A stretch of 64,000 bases of DNA from Adiantum capillus-veneris (taxonomy: Eukaryota > Streptophyta > Polypodiopsida > Polypodiales > Pteridaceae), in NCBI GenBank assembly GCA_014529385.2, contig CM043949.1:141768858-141832857 (forward strand), written 5' to 3'. Position 1 is the first letter of the stretch. Each line of letters opens with the position of its first letter. Of the stretch, positions 30,755 to 41,161 are shown piece by piece. Made by a program: the position numbers and the translations under genes. The notes under the pieces are model-generated. The model saw only the letters and a list, made by a program, of their open reading frames with translations, made no database searches and was not told where the DNA came from.

Positions 30755-31828
30755 TCAGATCGAGGCTTGGGGCAGCATTGCAAGAAGCTAGAGTCACCTG
30801 CTCAGATTGGAGTGAGATTTGACAGGCGAAGACACGGCCCCAAATCGTGAGGGCGAGCCCGAAGGGCGCGGTGTTCTCAGAATTTCATCCTGAGGTCATC
30901 TCGGCCACCGTTCGTCTTCGACAAAGTTCTGCGCAGGCCATTTTCGACTACGTGGTCTTAGCGGGTGCAGATCCGACTCTGCAAATTTGGGGTTTCGGCC
31001 TACGACTGCAAGTGCTGAGGATATCTGCACTTCCAGAGTGCTGATGTGTGGCTATCTACACAACGAAGGACGGCTCACGGTTCTTGGAGGCGTGTCACAT
31101 ACGACACGGGCGCACCTACACACAGAATGTAGGCGACATCCACTAGTTCATCAAGTAGCTTGTGTTTGCTGCTTGATATTCCAGATTTCATCCTGACATT
31201 GCAGGTACTTCCACATGGGATGTATTATCAGAGATGATGTATGTTTGTTGAGGGTTTGCTGGCTGTGAGTCACGCAGCAAAAAACCGCCGCAGCGGTTAC
31301 AACATACAGTGGGAAATTTGTGGATGTATGAGTTTGTGGGAAGTCTATGTACTGTCAGATTTACTGCAGCCTTTGTTGAGGGTCGAGTGAGGTTTTATTG
31401 AGCTGGGGGATTCTCGAATGTTGAGATCCTTTCGGTGATACAGGTCTTGGAGCGATCCCTCCAACACCCTTAGATAGGCAGTTAGGATGTATTGACTGTG
31501 AGTTAGACAGTTGGGATTGCATCTTTGCTTTACTGCCGTTGAGGCATTGTCGCAGTCTATGCTTACAGGACAATGAAAGTCGGTACAGGTGCAGGACAGG
31601 TTTACCCACAACTTACAGTGTTAGAGAGACAGTGGTTTTTTGAGCTGTTTTTTGGAACGTTTTTTGAGTACACTAGAGCCATTTTACAAAGGAAACTTTG
31701 CCAAAATTTCTACAGATTCTGAAGCTTTCTTGGTTCATTTGACATGTTGCTATTGGTTCAGAGGTCAGTTTACAGGGGAAACTCTGCCGAATTTTTCCCA
31801 GGAAAGTAAACTACTATGAAGCGTAGCT
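30755..31828 (+). other. Cop-1 untranslated leader with conserved structured motifs
   Basis: Leader of about 1.1 kb. It holds a GC-rich palindrome-like block (ccgccgcagcggtt) near 31287, a block at 31368-31400 (gcagcctttgttgagggtcg, then tgaggttttattgag) that is also found in the Gyp-3 and Cop-2 leaders, and two copies of a motif of the form tttacarrggaaactytgcc (about 31682 and 31768) just before gag. Cop-2 carries the same set. These could act in RNA packaging, dimerisation or translation. Confidence 0.6.
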
Positions 31829-33121
31829 ATGGCTGGATCATAAGACACTGCTCTTTACAATATCAAGAAGTTGGATGGAACCAATTTCCCATTGTGGAAG
31901 AAGCAGATTTGGCACGTGTTGGTACAAAAGAAGCAGATAAAACCTATAAAGCTCAAGGGGATAAAACCAAAAGATATGGACGAAGATGAATGGAGCGAAA
32001 TGGATGAATTGGCACTTTCTACCATTATGCTGACTTTGGCAGAAAGCGTTTACTTCAATGTAGCAGACGAGATGTCGGCTTATGAAGCATGGACAAAGCT
32101 GAGTGATCTTTATGAGAAGCAAAGTGTAGCTTCACAGGTATACTGGCTTAAGAAGCTTGTTGACTTGAAGATGAAAGAAGGGACCCCTATGTCCAATCAT
32201 CTAAATGAATTCAACACCATCTACAGTTAGTTGTCAGCTCAAGGTGTCAAGTTTGATGAACCTGCTAGAGCTATGTTCCTGTTGATCACATTGCCGGAAA
32301 GTTGGGACACTTTTCGCACAGCTTTGAGTAATTCTGCACCTCCAGATGGTTTGACCATAGCAGGTGTAGAAGGCAGTCTGCTTACTGAAGAAACCAATAG
32401 AAAGACAATGGACAAAGGCAAAGGAACAACCTTAGTTGTCAGGGGAAGGACCAAAGAAAAGTACAAAGGTGGAAAGAGGAATCGGTCTGGTAGCAAATCC
32501 CGCAGTGCTAAAGGCAAGAGTGACATAGAATGCTACCATTGTGGCAAGAAGGGTCACATGAAAAGAGACTGTAGAGAATGGAAAGCAGAAAAAGGCAAAG
32601 AGAAATTTGAAGACCATGGTGAGAAGAACAAGTCCTCAGTGAAGATTCAAGAAATAAATGTGACAAACACTATTGCAGAGGATGACAATCTAGTGTTAGG
32701 AGACATCTACTTCTTGAAGAATACAATGGACTCAGCTCTTCTTACAGCATCTGATGGAAATGCACTAAGTGACTGGATTATAGACTCACGGGCATCACTT
32801 CATGTGTCTCCAAACAAGGAGTGGTTTACCTCTTATGTGACCACTAAAGATCATGTTCGGCTAGGCAATGGGCAGACATGTGAGATCTTAGGTGTTGGAG
32901 ATGTTCAATTGAAGTTTCAGAATGGCTCTTCTTTCATGCTGAAGAATGTGAGACATGTTCCCGCAATTACAAAGAGCTTGATCAGCAAAGGTTTACTTGA
33001 TGATGCTGGCTACGTCACCACTTTTGGACAGAACATGTGGAAGATATCCAAGGGTTCTATGACAGTAGCACATGGAGTAAAGTCTGGAGGACTTTACATG
33101 ATTTATGTATCAAATGTCTCA
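31829..33121 (+). pseudogene. Cop-1 gag-protease, first (duplicate) copy
   Basis: The ATG at 31829 is followed by TCA TAA, so codon 5 is a stop. The frame resumes with LDGTNFPLWKKQIWHVLVQK, has a TAG at 32228-32230, and continues to 33130. The zinc knuckle CYHCGKKGHMKRDC is intact. The protease active site reads DSRAS where the second copy has DSGAS. It has no integrase of its own: the copy ends and the second starts at 33122. It is a dead duplicate. Confidence 0.88.
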
Positions 33122-33149
33122 GGAAAGTAAACTACTATGAAGCGTAGCT

Positions 33150-34703
33150 ATGGCTGGATCACAGGACACTGCTCTTTACAATATCAAGAAGCTAGATGGA
33201 ACCAATTTCCCATTGTGGAAGAAGCAGATTTGGCACGTGTTGGTACAAAAGAAGCAGATAAAACCTAAAAAGCTCAAGGGGATAAAACCAGAAGATATGG
33301 ACGAAGATGAATGGAGCGAAATGGATGAATTGGCACTTTCTACCAGCATGCTGACTTTGGCAGAAAGCGTTTACTTCAATGTAGCAGACGAGATGTCGGC
33401 TTATCAAGCATGGTTAAAGCTGAGTGATCTTTATGAGAAGCAGAGTGCAGCTTCACAGGTATACTGGCTTAAGAAGCTTGTTGACTTGAAGATGAAAGAA
33501 GGGACACCTATGTCCAATCATCTGAACGAATTCAACACAATCTATAGTCAATTGTCAGCTCAAGGTGTCAAGTTTGATGAACCTGTTAGAGCTATGTTCC
33601 TGTTGATCACATTGCCGGAAAGTTGGGACACTTTTCGCACAGCTTTGAGTAATTCTGCACCTCTAGATGGTTTGAACATAGCAGGTGTAGAAGGAAGTCT
33701 GCTTACTGAAGAAACCAATAGAAAGACAATGGACAAAGGCAAAGGAACCGCCTTAGTTGTCAGGGGAAGGACCAAAGAAAAGTACAAAGGTGGAAAGAGG
33801 AATCAGTCTCGTAGCAAGTCCCGCAGTGCTAAAGGCAAGAGTGACATAGAATTCTACCATTGTGGCAAGAAGGGTCACATGAAAAGAGACTGCAGAGAAT
33901 GGAAAGCAGAAAAAGGCAAAGAGAAAGCTGAAGACCATGGTGAGAAGAACAAGTCCTCAGTGAAGATTCAAGAAATAAATGTGACAAACACTGTTGCAGA
34001 GGATGACAGTCTAGTGTCAGGAGACATCTACTTCTTGAAGAATACAATGGACTCAGCTCTTCTTACAGCATCTGATGGAAATGCACTGAGTGACTGGATT
34101 ATAGACTCAGGGGCATCACTTCATGTGTCTCCAAACAAGGAGTGGTTTACCTCTTATGTGACCACTAAAGATCACGTTCGGCTAGGCAATGGGCAGACAT
34201 GTGAGATCTTAGGTGTTGGAGATGTTCAATTGAAGTTTCAGAATGGCTCTTCTTTCACGCTGAAGAATGTGAGACATGTTCCCGCAATTACAAAGAGCTT
34301 GATCAGCAAAGGTTTACTTGATGATGCTGGCTACGTCACCACTTTTGGACAGAACATGTGGAAGATATCCAAGGGTTCTATGACAGTAGCACATGGAGTA
34401 AAGTCTGGAGGACTTTACATGATTTATGTATCAAATGTCTCTAAAAATGTAATCAATGTAACCGAGCAGCCGAACGTTTCTTTGTGGCATAGCCGGTTAG
34501 GAAATATGTCCAAGAAGGGAATGGAAATCTTGTCTCGTTCTGGTTATTTGCCTGGCTTTCATTTAATGATTTTGAATTCTGTGAACATTGTCTGTATGGT
34601 AAGCAAACACAGCAGCCACATAAGCATAGAAGCAGTAGAAGAGATACACAGTTGGCACTTGTTCATAGTGATTTGTGTGGACCTATGCCTAACCTATCTC
34701 TAG
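33150..34703 (+). pseudogene. Cop-1 gag, protease and integrase start, second copy
   Basis: Starts MAGSQDTALYNIKKLDGTNF. Gag helices span residues 10-190, then a basic linker, and the knuckle at about 234-247 reads FYHCGKKGHMKRDC: its first Cys is Phe. The protease active site is IIDSGASLHVSP, intact. The integrase-side GAG-pre-integrase zinc region starts VSLWHSRLGNMSKKGMEILS. A small deletion near 34560 shifts the frame, so the reading ends in unrelated residues at 34703. The correct frame resumes at about 34652. Confidence 0.88.
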
Positions 34704-36553
34704 GGGGAGCTTCTTACTTTATGACATTTATAGATGATTACTCGAGGAAAGTATGGGTTTACTTTCTCAAGCACAAGGATGAAGCGTTTAGTGTTTTCAA
34801 AACGTTTGTGACACTTGTGGAGAATCAGAGTGGCAAGAAGCTTAAATGCTTACGCATTGACAATGGTGGAGAGTATGTTTCAAAGGCCTTTCAGGACTTT
34901 TGTGAGTCAAAAGGTATAAAACTTGAACTTATTGCTCCTTATAATCCTCCTCAAAATGGTGTTGTTGAGAGGATGAATAGGACCATACAAGAGAAGGTCA
35001 GAAGTATGTTGTCTAATGCACAGTTGCCAAATGGGTTTTGGGCTGAAGCTGTATCAACAGCTGTTCATCTTATAAATAGGTCTCCTAGCAAGGTTTTGCA
35101 GAAGGATTCAGTGGTGGCAGAGATGGTATGGTCAGGCAAAATGCCCTCATACAAGCATCTCAGAGTCTTTGGCTGTGAGGCATATACTCATGTTCCAAGG
35201 GAATTTAGGAACAAACTTGAGCCAAAGAGTAGAAAGTGCATCTTTCTAGGCTATGGTAATTCTGGTGAGATGGGGTACAGACTTTGGGATCCCGAATCTA
35301 GAAAGGTTATCCACAGCAATGATGTTCACTTTAATGAAGCCAAATATCATTCTAAACCAGAGAGGGTTGAGGAGATTAGAAGAGTTGTCTTCCAAGAAGA
35401 TGGACCTGCACCTGCAAGACAAAATGTCAGGGCTCAAGAGGAGCAAGGACAGGATAGAGTGGAACCACAGGTTGTGACTGAGCCTGAGCCACCTATTTTG
35501 CATAAATCGGGACGGATCTCACGACCTCCTGATCGATTTGTTTCATCTATGAACTATGTCATGTTGACTGATTGCAATGAGCCTTCATATTACAAGGAAG
35601 CCGTGCAAATGAAGGACTCCGGGAATTGGCAATTGGCCATGCAGTCAGAGATGACAGCTCTGCATAAAAACCAGACATGGAAGCTAGTTAAATTACCACA
35701 GGGAAAAAAGGCTCTACCTTGTAAATGGGTTTACACGTATAAGATCACCGCTCATGATAGTCAACCAAAGTACAAAGCAAGGCTTGTTGCCAAGGGCTTT
35801 AAGCAAGAACAAGGCATTGACTTTGATGAAGTCTTCTCTCCGGTGGTCAAGATGACTACATTGAAATGCTTTCTTGCATTGGTTGCCATATTAGATTTGG
35901 TGTTGCACCAAATGGATGTCAAGACAGCGTTCTTGCATGGTGATTTAGATGTGGAAATTTACATGCAGCAACCAGAAGGGTTTGTTGAGAAAGGCAAGGA
36001 AGATTGGGTATGCCAGTTGTTAAAGAGTCTTTATGGCTTAAAACAATCACCGAGGGCATGGTACCATAAATTCCACAAGTTTATGCTTTCTCAAGGCTAC
36101 AAACGTAGTGAGTTCGATCACTGTCTATATACAAAGAAGGCTAAGGATGGTAGTTGGCTGATCCTTATTTTGTATGTGGATGACATGTTGATTTGTGGCA
36201 AGCACTTGGAAGAAATTTCAGCTTTGAAGTCAAAGATGGCAAAATCTTTTGACATGAAAGACATGGGTGAGGCAAGTCATATACTTGGTATGCGCATTGA
36301 GAGAGACAGATCAAAGAAGTTGATTTGGTTATCTCAAACAGAGTATATTGACAAGGTTTTGCAATGTTTCAATATGGAGAAGGGAAAGGCATTGAGTGGT
36401 CCATTGCCACCATATGTGAAACTTAGCAAACAAGATTGTCCTGTATCTGAGGAAGAACAGGATGAAATGGATAAGATTCCATATGCGTCTGCAGTGGGTA
36501 GTTTAATGTATGCAATGATTGCTACTCGCCCAGACATTGCATTTGCAGTGTGA
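34652..36553 (+). pseudogene. Cop-1 integrase and reverse transcriptase
   Basis: Open frame of 633 codons. Integrase: LVHSDLCGPMPNLSLGGASY with catalytic Asp, CLRIDNGGEYVSKAFQDF (second Asp), NGVVERMNRTIQEKVRSM (Glu). A hinge at residues 230-300 is charged. RT: NQTWKLVKLP, CKWVYTYK, KARLVAKGFKQEQGIDFDEV, FSPVVKMTTLKCFLALVAI, QMDVKTAFLHGDLDVEIYMQ, SLYGLKQSPRAWYHKF and the catalytic YVDDML. It ends at a TGA at 36551-36553 in place of a sense codon inside the conserved IAFAV(x)VVSRYMS block. All catalytic residues are present. Confidence 0.92.
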
Positions 36554-37132
36554 GTAGTAAGTCGATACATGTCAAACCTAGGCAAGAAACATTGGGAGGC
36601 AGTGAAAGGAATATTGAGATACCTGAAAGCTACAAAGAGTATGCGTATATGCTATGGGATTCAGGAGCTAAGTGTAAAGGGTTTTACAGACTCAGATTAT
36701 GCAGGTGACTTAGACAACCGAAGGTCTACGTCAGGGTATGTCTTTACATTGGCTAGTGGAGCAGTATCATGGCGTTCTAGATTACAAGATTGTGTTACTC
36801 AGTCTACTACAGAGGCTGAATATGTTGCAGCATCAGAGGCATGCAAAGAATCAATTTGGCTTAATCGACTAGTAACAGATTTGGGAATCAAAGAAGAGAT
36901 GCCTGTGTTATATTGTGATAGTCAAAGTGCTATACAATTGGCTCGCAATCCAGTTTATCACTCAAAGACAAAGCATGTGGATGTGAAGTATCATTTCATC
37001 AGGGAAATGCTCGAGGATAAGCAACTTCAGCTTGTCAAAGTTCACACCACAGAAAATCCTGCTGATCTACTTACAAAAGGACTTCCCTCAAAGAGCTTTG
37101 CGCATTTTCGCAAGCAGTTAGGTGTAGGGTAG
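36554..37132 (+). pseudogene. Cop-1 RNase H, C-terminal end of Pol
   Basis: Same frame as the RT, after the single TGA. Contains RYMSNLGKKHWEAVKGILRY, FTDSDYAGDLDNRRSTSGYV, TQSTTEAEYVAASEACKE, LYCDSQSAIQLARNPVYHSK and KHVDVKYHFIREMLEDKQL; the D-E-D catalytic set is kept. Ends with a natural stop at 37132, 77 bp before the polypurine tract. Confidence 0.92.
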
Positions 37133-37208
37133 TACATCACTTCTCTACATCTCTTGTATATTAGCTTGTATAGTAGCTTCTCTCACACTTAAAGTACCAC
37201 ATTGGACT

Positions 37209-37221
37209 TTAAGTGGGAGGT
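37209..37221 (+). promoter_or_regulatory. Polypurine tract of Cop-1
   Basis: taagtgggaggt directly before the 3' LTR. Confidence 0.8.
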
Positions 37222-37413
37222 TGTTGGGGTATAAAGCCCAATGTGGTCGCCCAGGTAAGTGGGTGGGCCACCAGGTATGTACACATATTCTTTTGTTAAA
37301 ACCTAATAAGAACTCACTATGCTCTACACATTACAGTAGAGTGAGTTCACCATACCATCGTGCTCTTCTTCTTGCACTCTCTCTCGCGTCGCACTTCCGC
37401 TCGTACTCCTTTA
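37222..37413 (+). repeat. 3' LTR of Cop-1
   Basis: 192 bp, starting TGTTGGGG, ending ACTCCTTTA, followed by the target duplication CCAGC and by R2 sequence. Confidence 0.95.
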
Positions 37414-37740
37414 CCAGCATCACCTGTGTACAACCACGTGCTAACGATCTGTTTTCTTGTGGCTATGGACGCAGGTGAGGGCTACCTTCTTTGATAAAAA
37501 CATTCTGTTCTTTGTGGTAGATGACTGGGGGCTGTTCGCTTACCTTGAAGCAACTTCACGCCAGAGTCTGGGATGACTATTTCCCAAGCTTTACTTGTTA
37601 TCTTTACTACCTTGTACAAAATTTGTTTTCAACTGCAAATAAATTATTGTACTAAACCATTGTATTTACCTAGAATTATTGGTCTGTGAACTGTATAGTT
37701 CGTTTACGTCTGTATTTGTATATATTTAGAACTGCTACAC
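37414..37740 (+). repeat. R2, right end after Cop-1, with putative last exon
   Basis: Matches R3 at 51241-51568. A branch-point-like CTAAC, a T-rich tract and GCAG at 37474 precede an open frame of 33 codons to the TGA at 37574-37576 (VRATFFDKNILFFVVDDWGL then FAYLEATSRQSLG). R3 has the same frame with a nonsense TAG at 51353. AATAAA follows at about 37641. This looks like the 3' end of the unit that begins at 27835. R2 ends at the CA run at 37738, where PLE-2 starts. Confidence 0.5.
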
Positions 37741-37810
37741 ACACAATAAACGCATAAGAGAGATTGACTTGTATACCTTTCTCTCTCAGACCTTAGTTCT
37801 AGATTTAAGC

Positions 37811-37846
37811 ACCTATTATTATATAATTTATTATATGATAATAGGT
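37811..37846. other. 36-bp near-perfect AT-rich palindrome at the PLE-2 5' side
   Basis: The arms start acctattat on both strands and pair over about 16 bp with one mismatch, leaving a 2-bp centre. It is followed by aggtaggggtg. It lies 70 bp inside the PLE-2 left boundary. Confidence 0.75.
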
Positions 37847-37991
37847 AGGGGTGTTATCACACAGTCTCAATGGCCCCCCTTGACCAGACTGGTTAAAGGT
37901 TGTTAGCACAACCATTCCAAACTGTACTCTCACTTTCTAGATTTTCCCTTTTTTGTTCATGTCATTTCACTAGTTTATTACTTCTGTCTAC

Positions 37992-38527
37992 TTGGTTACT
38001 GGAAAGCTCACTGCAAGAATTAATGTCTGTTCTGACCCTCTCAAAAGAGCTATGATTTTGAAGAAATTACGACTTGCTAAAGAAATAGAAAGCACCTTTG
38101 CTTATATCTCTCTTAGGATTCGGCCTTATCTGCATAGGGCTGTAAAATTCAAAAAACAGTTACACTCTGTACAAGATTTTCAGGTCTACTCAGCCCTTCC
38201 AAAAGCATGTAATCTAACTCATGTTCTTGAAATCTATGCAGATTGTATCCCTTTTCCACGAGCTCAAGCTTCCGATGGAACCCCTTTCCATTGCTTCGTT
38301 ACTTGTGTTAAAGTGTATTCTTTACAGAATACACTTGCTTTAGACATGTTTTTGGATCTAATATATTACTAAAGGATGTGATGTTTGGGTGGAAATACTT
38401 GCCACCTATCAAGAATCTATTTTATTCAAATAAGTTCCTCCATATAGATGAGGTTCTTATTTGTTCTTGTCACCTATTTCCGAAGTTTTGTAAGACTTTC
38501 ACTGATTTTGGCTCACATGTATGTACA
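37992..38527 (+). pseudogene. PLE-2 N-terminal region
   Basis: Frame 37992-38372 (KLTARINVCSDPLKRAMILK through HVLEIYADCIPFPRAQASDG) and, after a small frameshift, 38378-38527 (KYLPPIKNLFYSNKFLHIDE). No known domain is recognised and no GIY-YIG motif is seen. It runs in frame into the RT half at 46681 once Gyp-3 is removed, so it is the segment upstream of the RT. Its start is uncertain; an upstream exon is possible. Confidence 0.5.
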
Positions 38528-38528
38528 T

Positions 38529-39810
38529 TGTCAAGCATTTTTTGGGTGGAAATGAAGTTGCTAATCCATGTTAAAAAGCTTGCTCACTAGCCCCGAGTAC
38601 ATAGATGTACATAATGCTTTGAGTTTTTTGGATTGCTCTTGTAAAATTTATGTACAAAGGCTTGGTTCTGGTCAAGCTGTTGGTTGAGTCTTAGGTTGGT
38701 CGATCTTTCAAAAAATAGTTTTTAATGAGCATTCCTAGTCGTGCTTGATAGCTTGCAAATCGGACTCCGACATCATGAGTTACACGCACTCGAAGTGGAT
38801 GGTTTTTTCACTTAAAAAGTGGCGGCGAATGCACGGGGAAAGACGGCAAGTGGGCCGACTTGATGGTTTTTTTTAGCAATGGTATGTTTAGAAATTTCTG
38901 GAGTTAGCCGGGGTAATAAGCTCCAAGCCATGCTTTACGGTGCTACATTTGGTGGTCGAGGTCACCCGCTACGCCTCCGAGAAAATGGCTCAGGTTGGGG
39001 GCAAAACAGGAATTTCAGATTTGGACATGGGGAAGGTGGGGAAGGTGGGAGGATGGTGCCAAGTGGCAATGGAATAATCCCACATGGGGGGGAGCAAATG
39101 ACAAATGGAGGGTATAAGGGGGGGAGTGGGTACCCCCTATGAGTGTCTAAGGGGGGGAGTGGGTACCCCCTATGAGTGTATCAAAGGAGTTAATGGAGCT
39201 TCTTGGGCTTGCTTGAGAGGGCTCGTGGACTTTAGGGAGAGGAGGGGGCGCCCAATATGTGTTCCCACTGCCTGGACAGGTGCCTGGCCTATTTTTTGGT
39301 CCCCGGACACTGTCCCCCCCCCACTTGCCTTGGTCAAAAAGTGGCCGACAGCCCGTTTTTTACCCAAAAAAGGCTCAAAATGGACCAATAAAAAGGTGCC
39401 TAAGGGGGGAAATGAAGTCGGCTAAGAGGGGAGAGAAAATACCTTGGGATAAGAGCCAAAAAAATCCCCATTTAATAGCTGCATTTCTCTGCACACCTGC
39501 AGATACTTTCGAGAGACCTTTTTTTTGGAGCTTTTTGAAAACCCCCGAACTTCAAATGCTTGTAATTGGCTCATTCCTTATCGGAATCAAGCATATGGAT
39601 GCTCTACGGATATCTACACGAGCCAATCTACACACTCATGTTCTCTAATTCTTCTAATTCCAAGTGTGGATTATGATAGAGCTGTTCTTCTCCAAGCTTT
39701 ACAGGTGTTTAACACAGGTGAATTTGACGGTGCAGCTGTTGTTCTTTCTAACGGTGTGATCGGTGCAAGGCTATAGGGGCATTCATTTTCATTGACGTTT
39801 GCACTCCACA
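38529..39810 (+). repeat. 5' LTR of Gyp-3
   Basis: Contains a 33-bp tandem duplication (39118-39150 and 39151-39183) that the 3' LTR lacks; this equals the whole length difference of the two LTRs. Reading frames within it (38879-39142, 39259-39648) occur in both LTRs and are not genes. Confidence 0.93.
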
Positions 39811-39817
39811 TCGTTTT

Positions 39818-39836
39818 GGTGCCCCCACGGAGGAGA
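39818..39836 (+). promoter_or_regulatory. Primer binding site-like sequence of Gyp-3
   Basis: TGGTGCCCCCACGGAGGAG, 7 bp after the LTR, identical to Gyp-1. Confidence 0.65.
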
Positions 39837-39959
39837 AATCCTCATGTGCTCCAATTTTCGCAAAATTTATCCACTATGCAGGCAGAGAATGTAAAAGGGA
39901 TGTGGGTTCTTATGGACAACCGCCTATGTATGTGCTATTTGTGGATAGTATTTGAGGCG

Positions 39960-40090
39960 GTCGTTTAATTTGGATTGCAGCCTTTGTGAGGGTTGTGAGG
40001 TTTTGTGAAGCCGAGAACTGGGAGCCGGGTTACCCAGTTGAGGTGGATTAGGTACTGGAGAGATCCATCGACATCCCTTGAGTTTTCGAC
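39960..40090 (+). other. Gyp-3 leader segment shared with Copia leaders
   Basis: The block gcagcctttgtgagggttgt, gtgaggttttgtgaagcc, actgggag, gggttaccc, tggattaggt and ctggag matches, in the same order and spacing, the Cop-2 leader at about 56115-56215 and more weakly the Cop-1 leader at 31366-31470. By eye the best part is about three quarters identical to Cop-2. Confidence 0.65.
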
Positions 40091-40121
40091 GTCACATGTA
40101 AGTGTTTTTGTGGCAATCAAA

Positions 40122-41161
40122 CATGGCAGACGCTCCCACAGTTTCATGGATTGCCTAATGAAAATGCACAAACGTTTATTGAAAAGCTGGAAGTCAATTG
40201 CTTATTGCGCAATATACTAGACCAAGGTATATTGTTGCGGCTACTGCAATATAGTTTACAGGATGAGGGAAAAGCTTGGTTACACAATTTTGAAGAGTTG
40301 ATGCAGGTACAAAACCCAGGGGTGGTTTTGGATTATAATCGTGTGAAGCAAGCTTTCTTGGCACAATACCGATCCATTGAAGTACCAGATGAAGTTTGGC
40401 ATGAAATTCTAGGATACACTCAAAGGGCTAGTCAAAGTGTTGATGATTTTGTATGCAGTTCACCCGTTTATGGGATAAATGGGCTCGAGCTTTGGGAAAT
40501 GAGATCCCTTTATCCATGTTAAAGAAGGACCGTTTTGTGGCAAACTTAAAATAAAGTTTGAAGTTCAAAGTTGAGCTGAAAAGGTCCGCCACCTTCGAGG
40601 AGGCAGTCGCCATTGCTTAAATGGAAAGCTCAAAGGCTTAATGAATACGGGAAAGTGGTCCCTGAGCAAAATAATGGTAGCCCAAAGGAGGAGAATCAGG
40701 TAGAAGCTGGAGGCCAACCTGTTCAAAGGGCTGCTAGTACTGAACAGTTACAACGAAATATGCAAGACATGATGACCATGATGCAGGAATTACGACTTAG
40801 TGTTCTTGGTGTTGGAGGTGGTCGTGGTCGTGGACGTGGTAGAGGGATGGCTCAGGCATGTGAAGCTCATCCCAATGCTAACCAGGGTCGTGGGAAAGGT
40901 GGGTTTGAGCCACAGAGGAGGTTCATTCCTACTTGTTATAATTGTGGTGAGCTTGGTCACATCAGTACTTATTGTCCAAAGCCAACAAGGATGGGAGGGG
41001 ATATGTTTCCACTTCCTCAGCAGATTCCTAATAGAGCTAATGATTATGCATTGGATATACGGGGAGATCAAGGTACTGGCAGGAAAATCAAGCCTCAACC
41101 TCCGGTGGTCATGTGGGTATTGTGCAGGTGGAAAAGAAAGACGCAGATGTGTTGCCAGTAG
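40122..41161 (+). pseudogene. Gyp-3 gag
   Basis: ATG near 40122 is frameshifted before PNENAQTFIEKLEVNCLL. The capsid-like part has LQDEGKAWLHNFEELMQ and VKQAFLAQYRSIEVPDEVWH. A frameshift at about 40450 and a stop near 40550 follow. A last frame (40613-41161) has a Gln-rich linker, a Gly/Arg repeat (GGGRGRGRGRG) and a knuckle CYNCGELGHISTYC. The same order as in Gyp-2 gag supports the call. It is non-functional as written. Confidence 0.82.

Larger units (their letters stand above)
30549..37413 (+). mobile_element. Cop-1, Ty1/Copia retrotransposon with internal gag-protease duplication
   Basis: LTRs of exactly 192 bp each (30549-30740 and 37222-37413) start TGTTGGGG and are flanked by CCAAC and CCAGC, a 5-bp duplication with one mismatch; R3 shows the empty site CCAGC at 51241. 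PBS TGGTATCAGAGC matches initiator tRNA-Met. Order of domains is gag, protease, integrase, RT, RNase H, as in Copia. A 1321-bp tandem duplication covers gag and protease. The element is dead through several stops and one frameshift. Confidence 0.95.

Noticed and set aside
37741-38528. Search for an N-terminal GIY-YIG endonuclease in PLE-2
   Set aside because: No GIY, YIG or downstream Arg/Glu pattern was found in any plus-strand frame here or in the R2 segment before it; so Chlamys-type membership stays tentative.
38879-39425. Frames MVCLEISGVSRGNKLQAMLY and neighbours, also at 45779-46292
   Set aside because: They lie in the two LTRs of Gyp-3, differ in frame where the 33-bp duplication occurs, and carry no domain.
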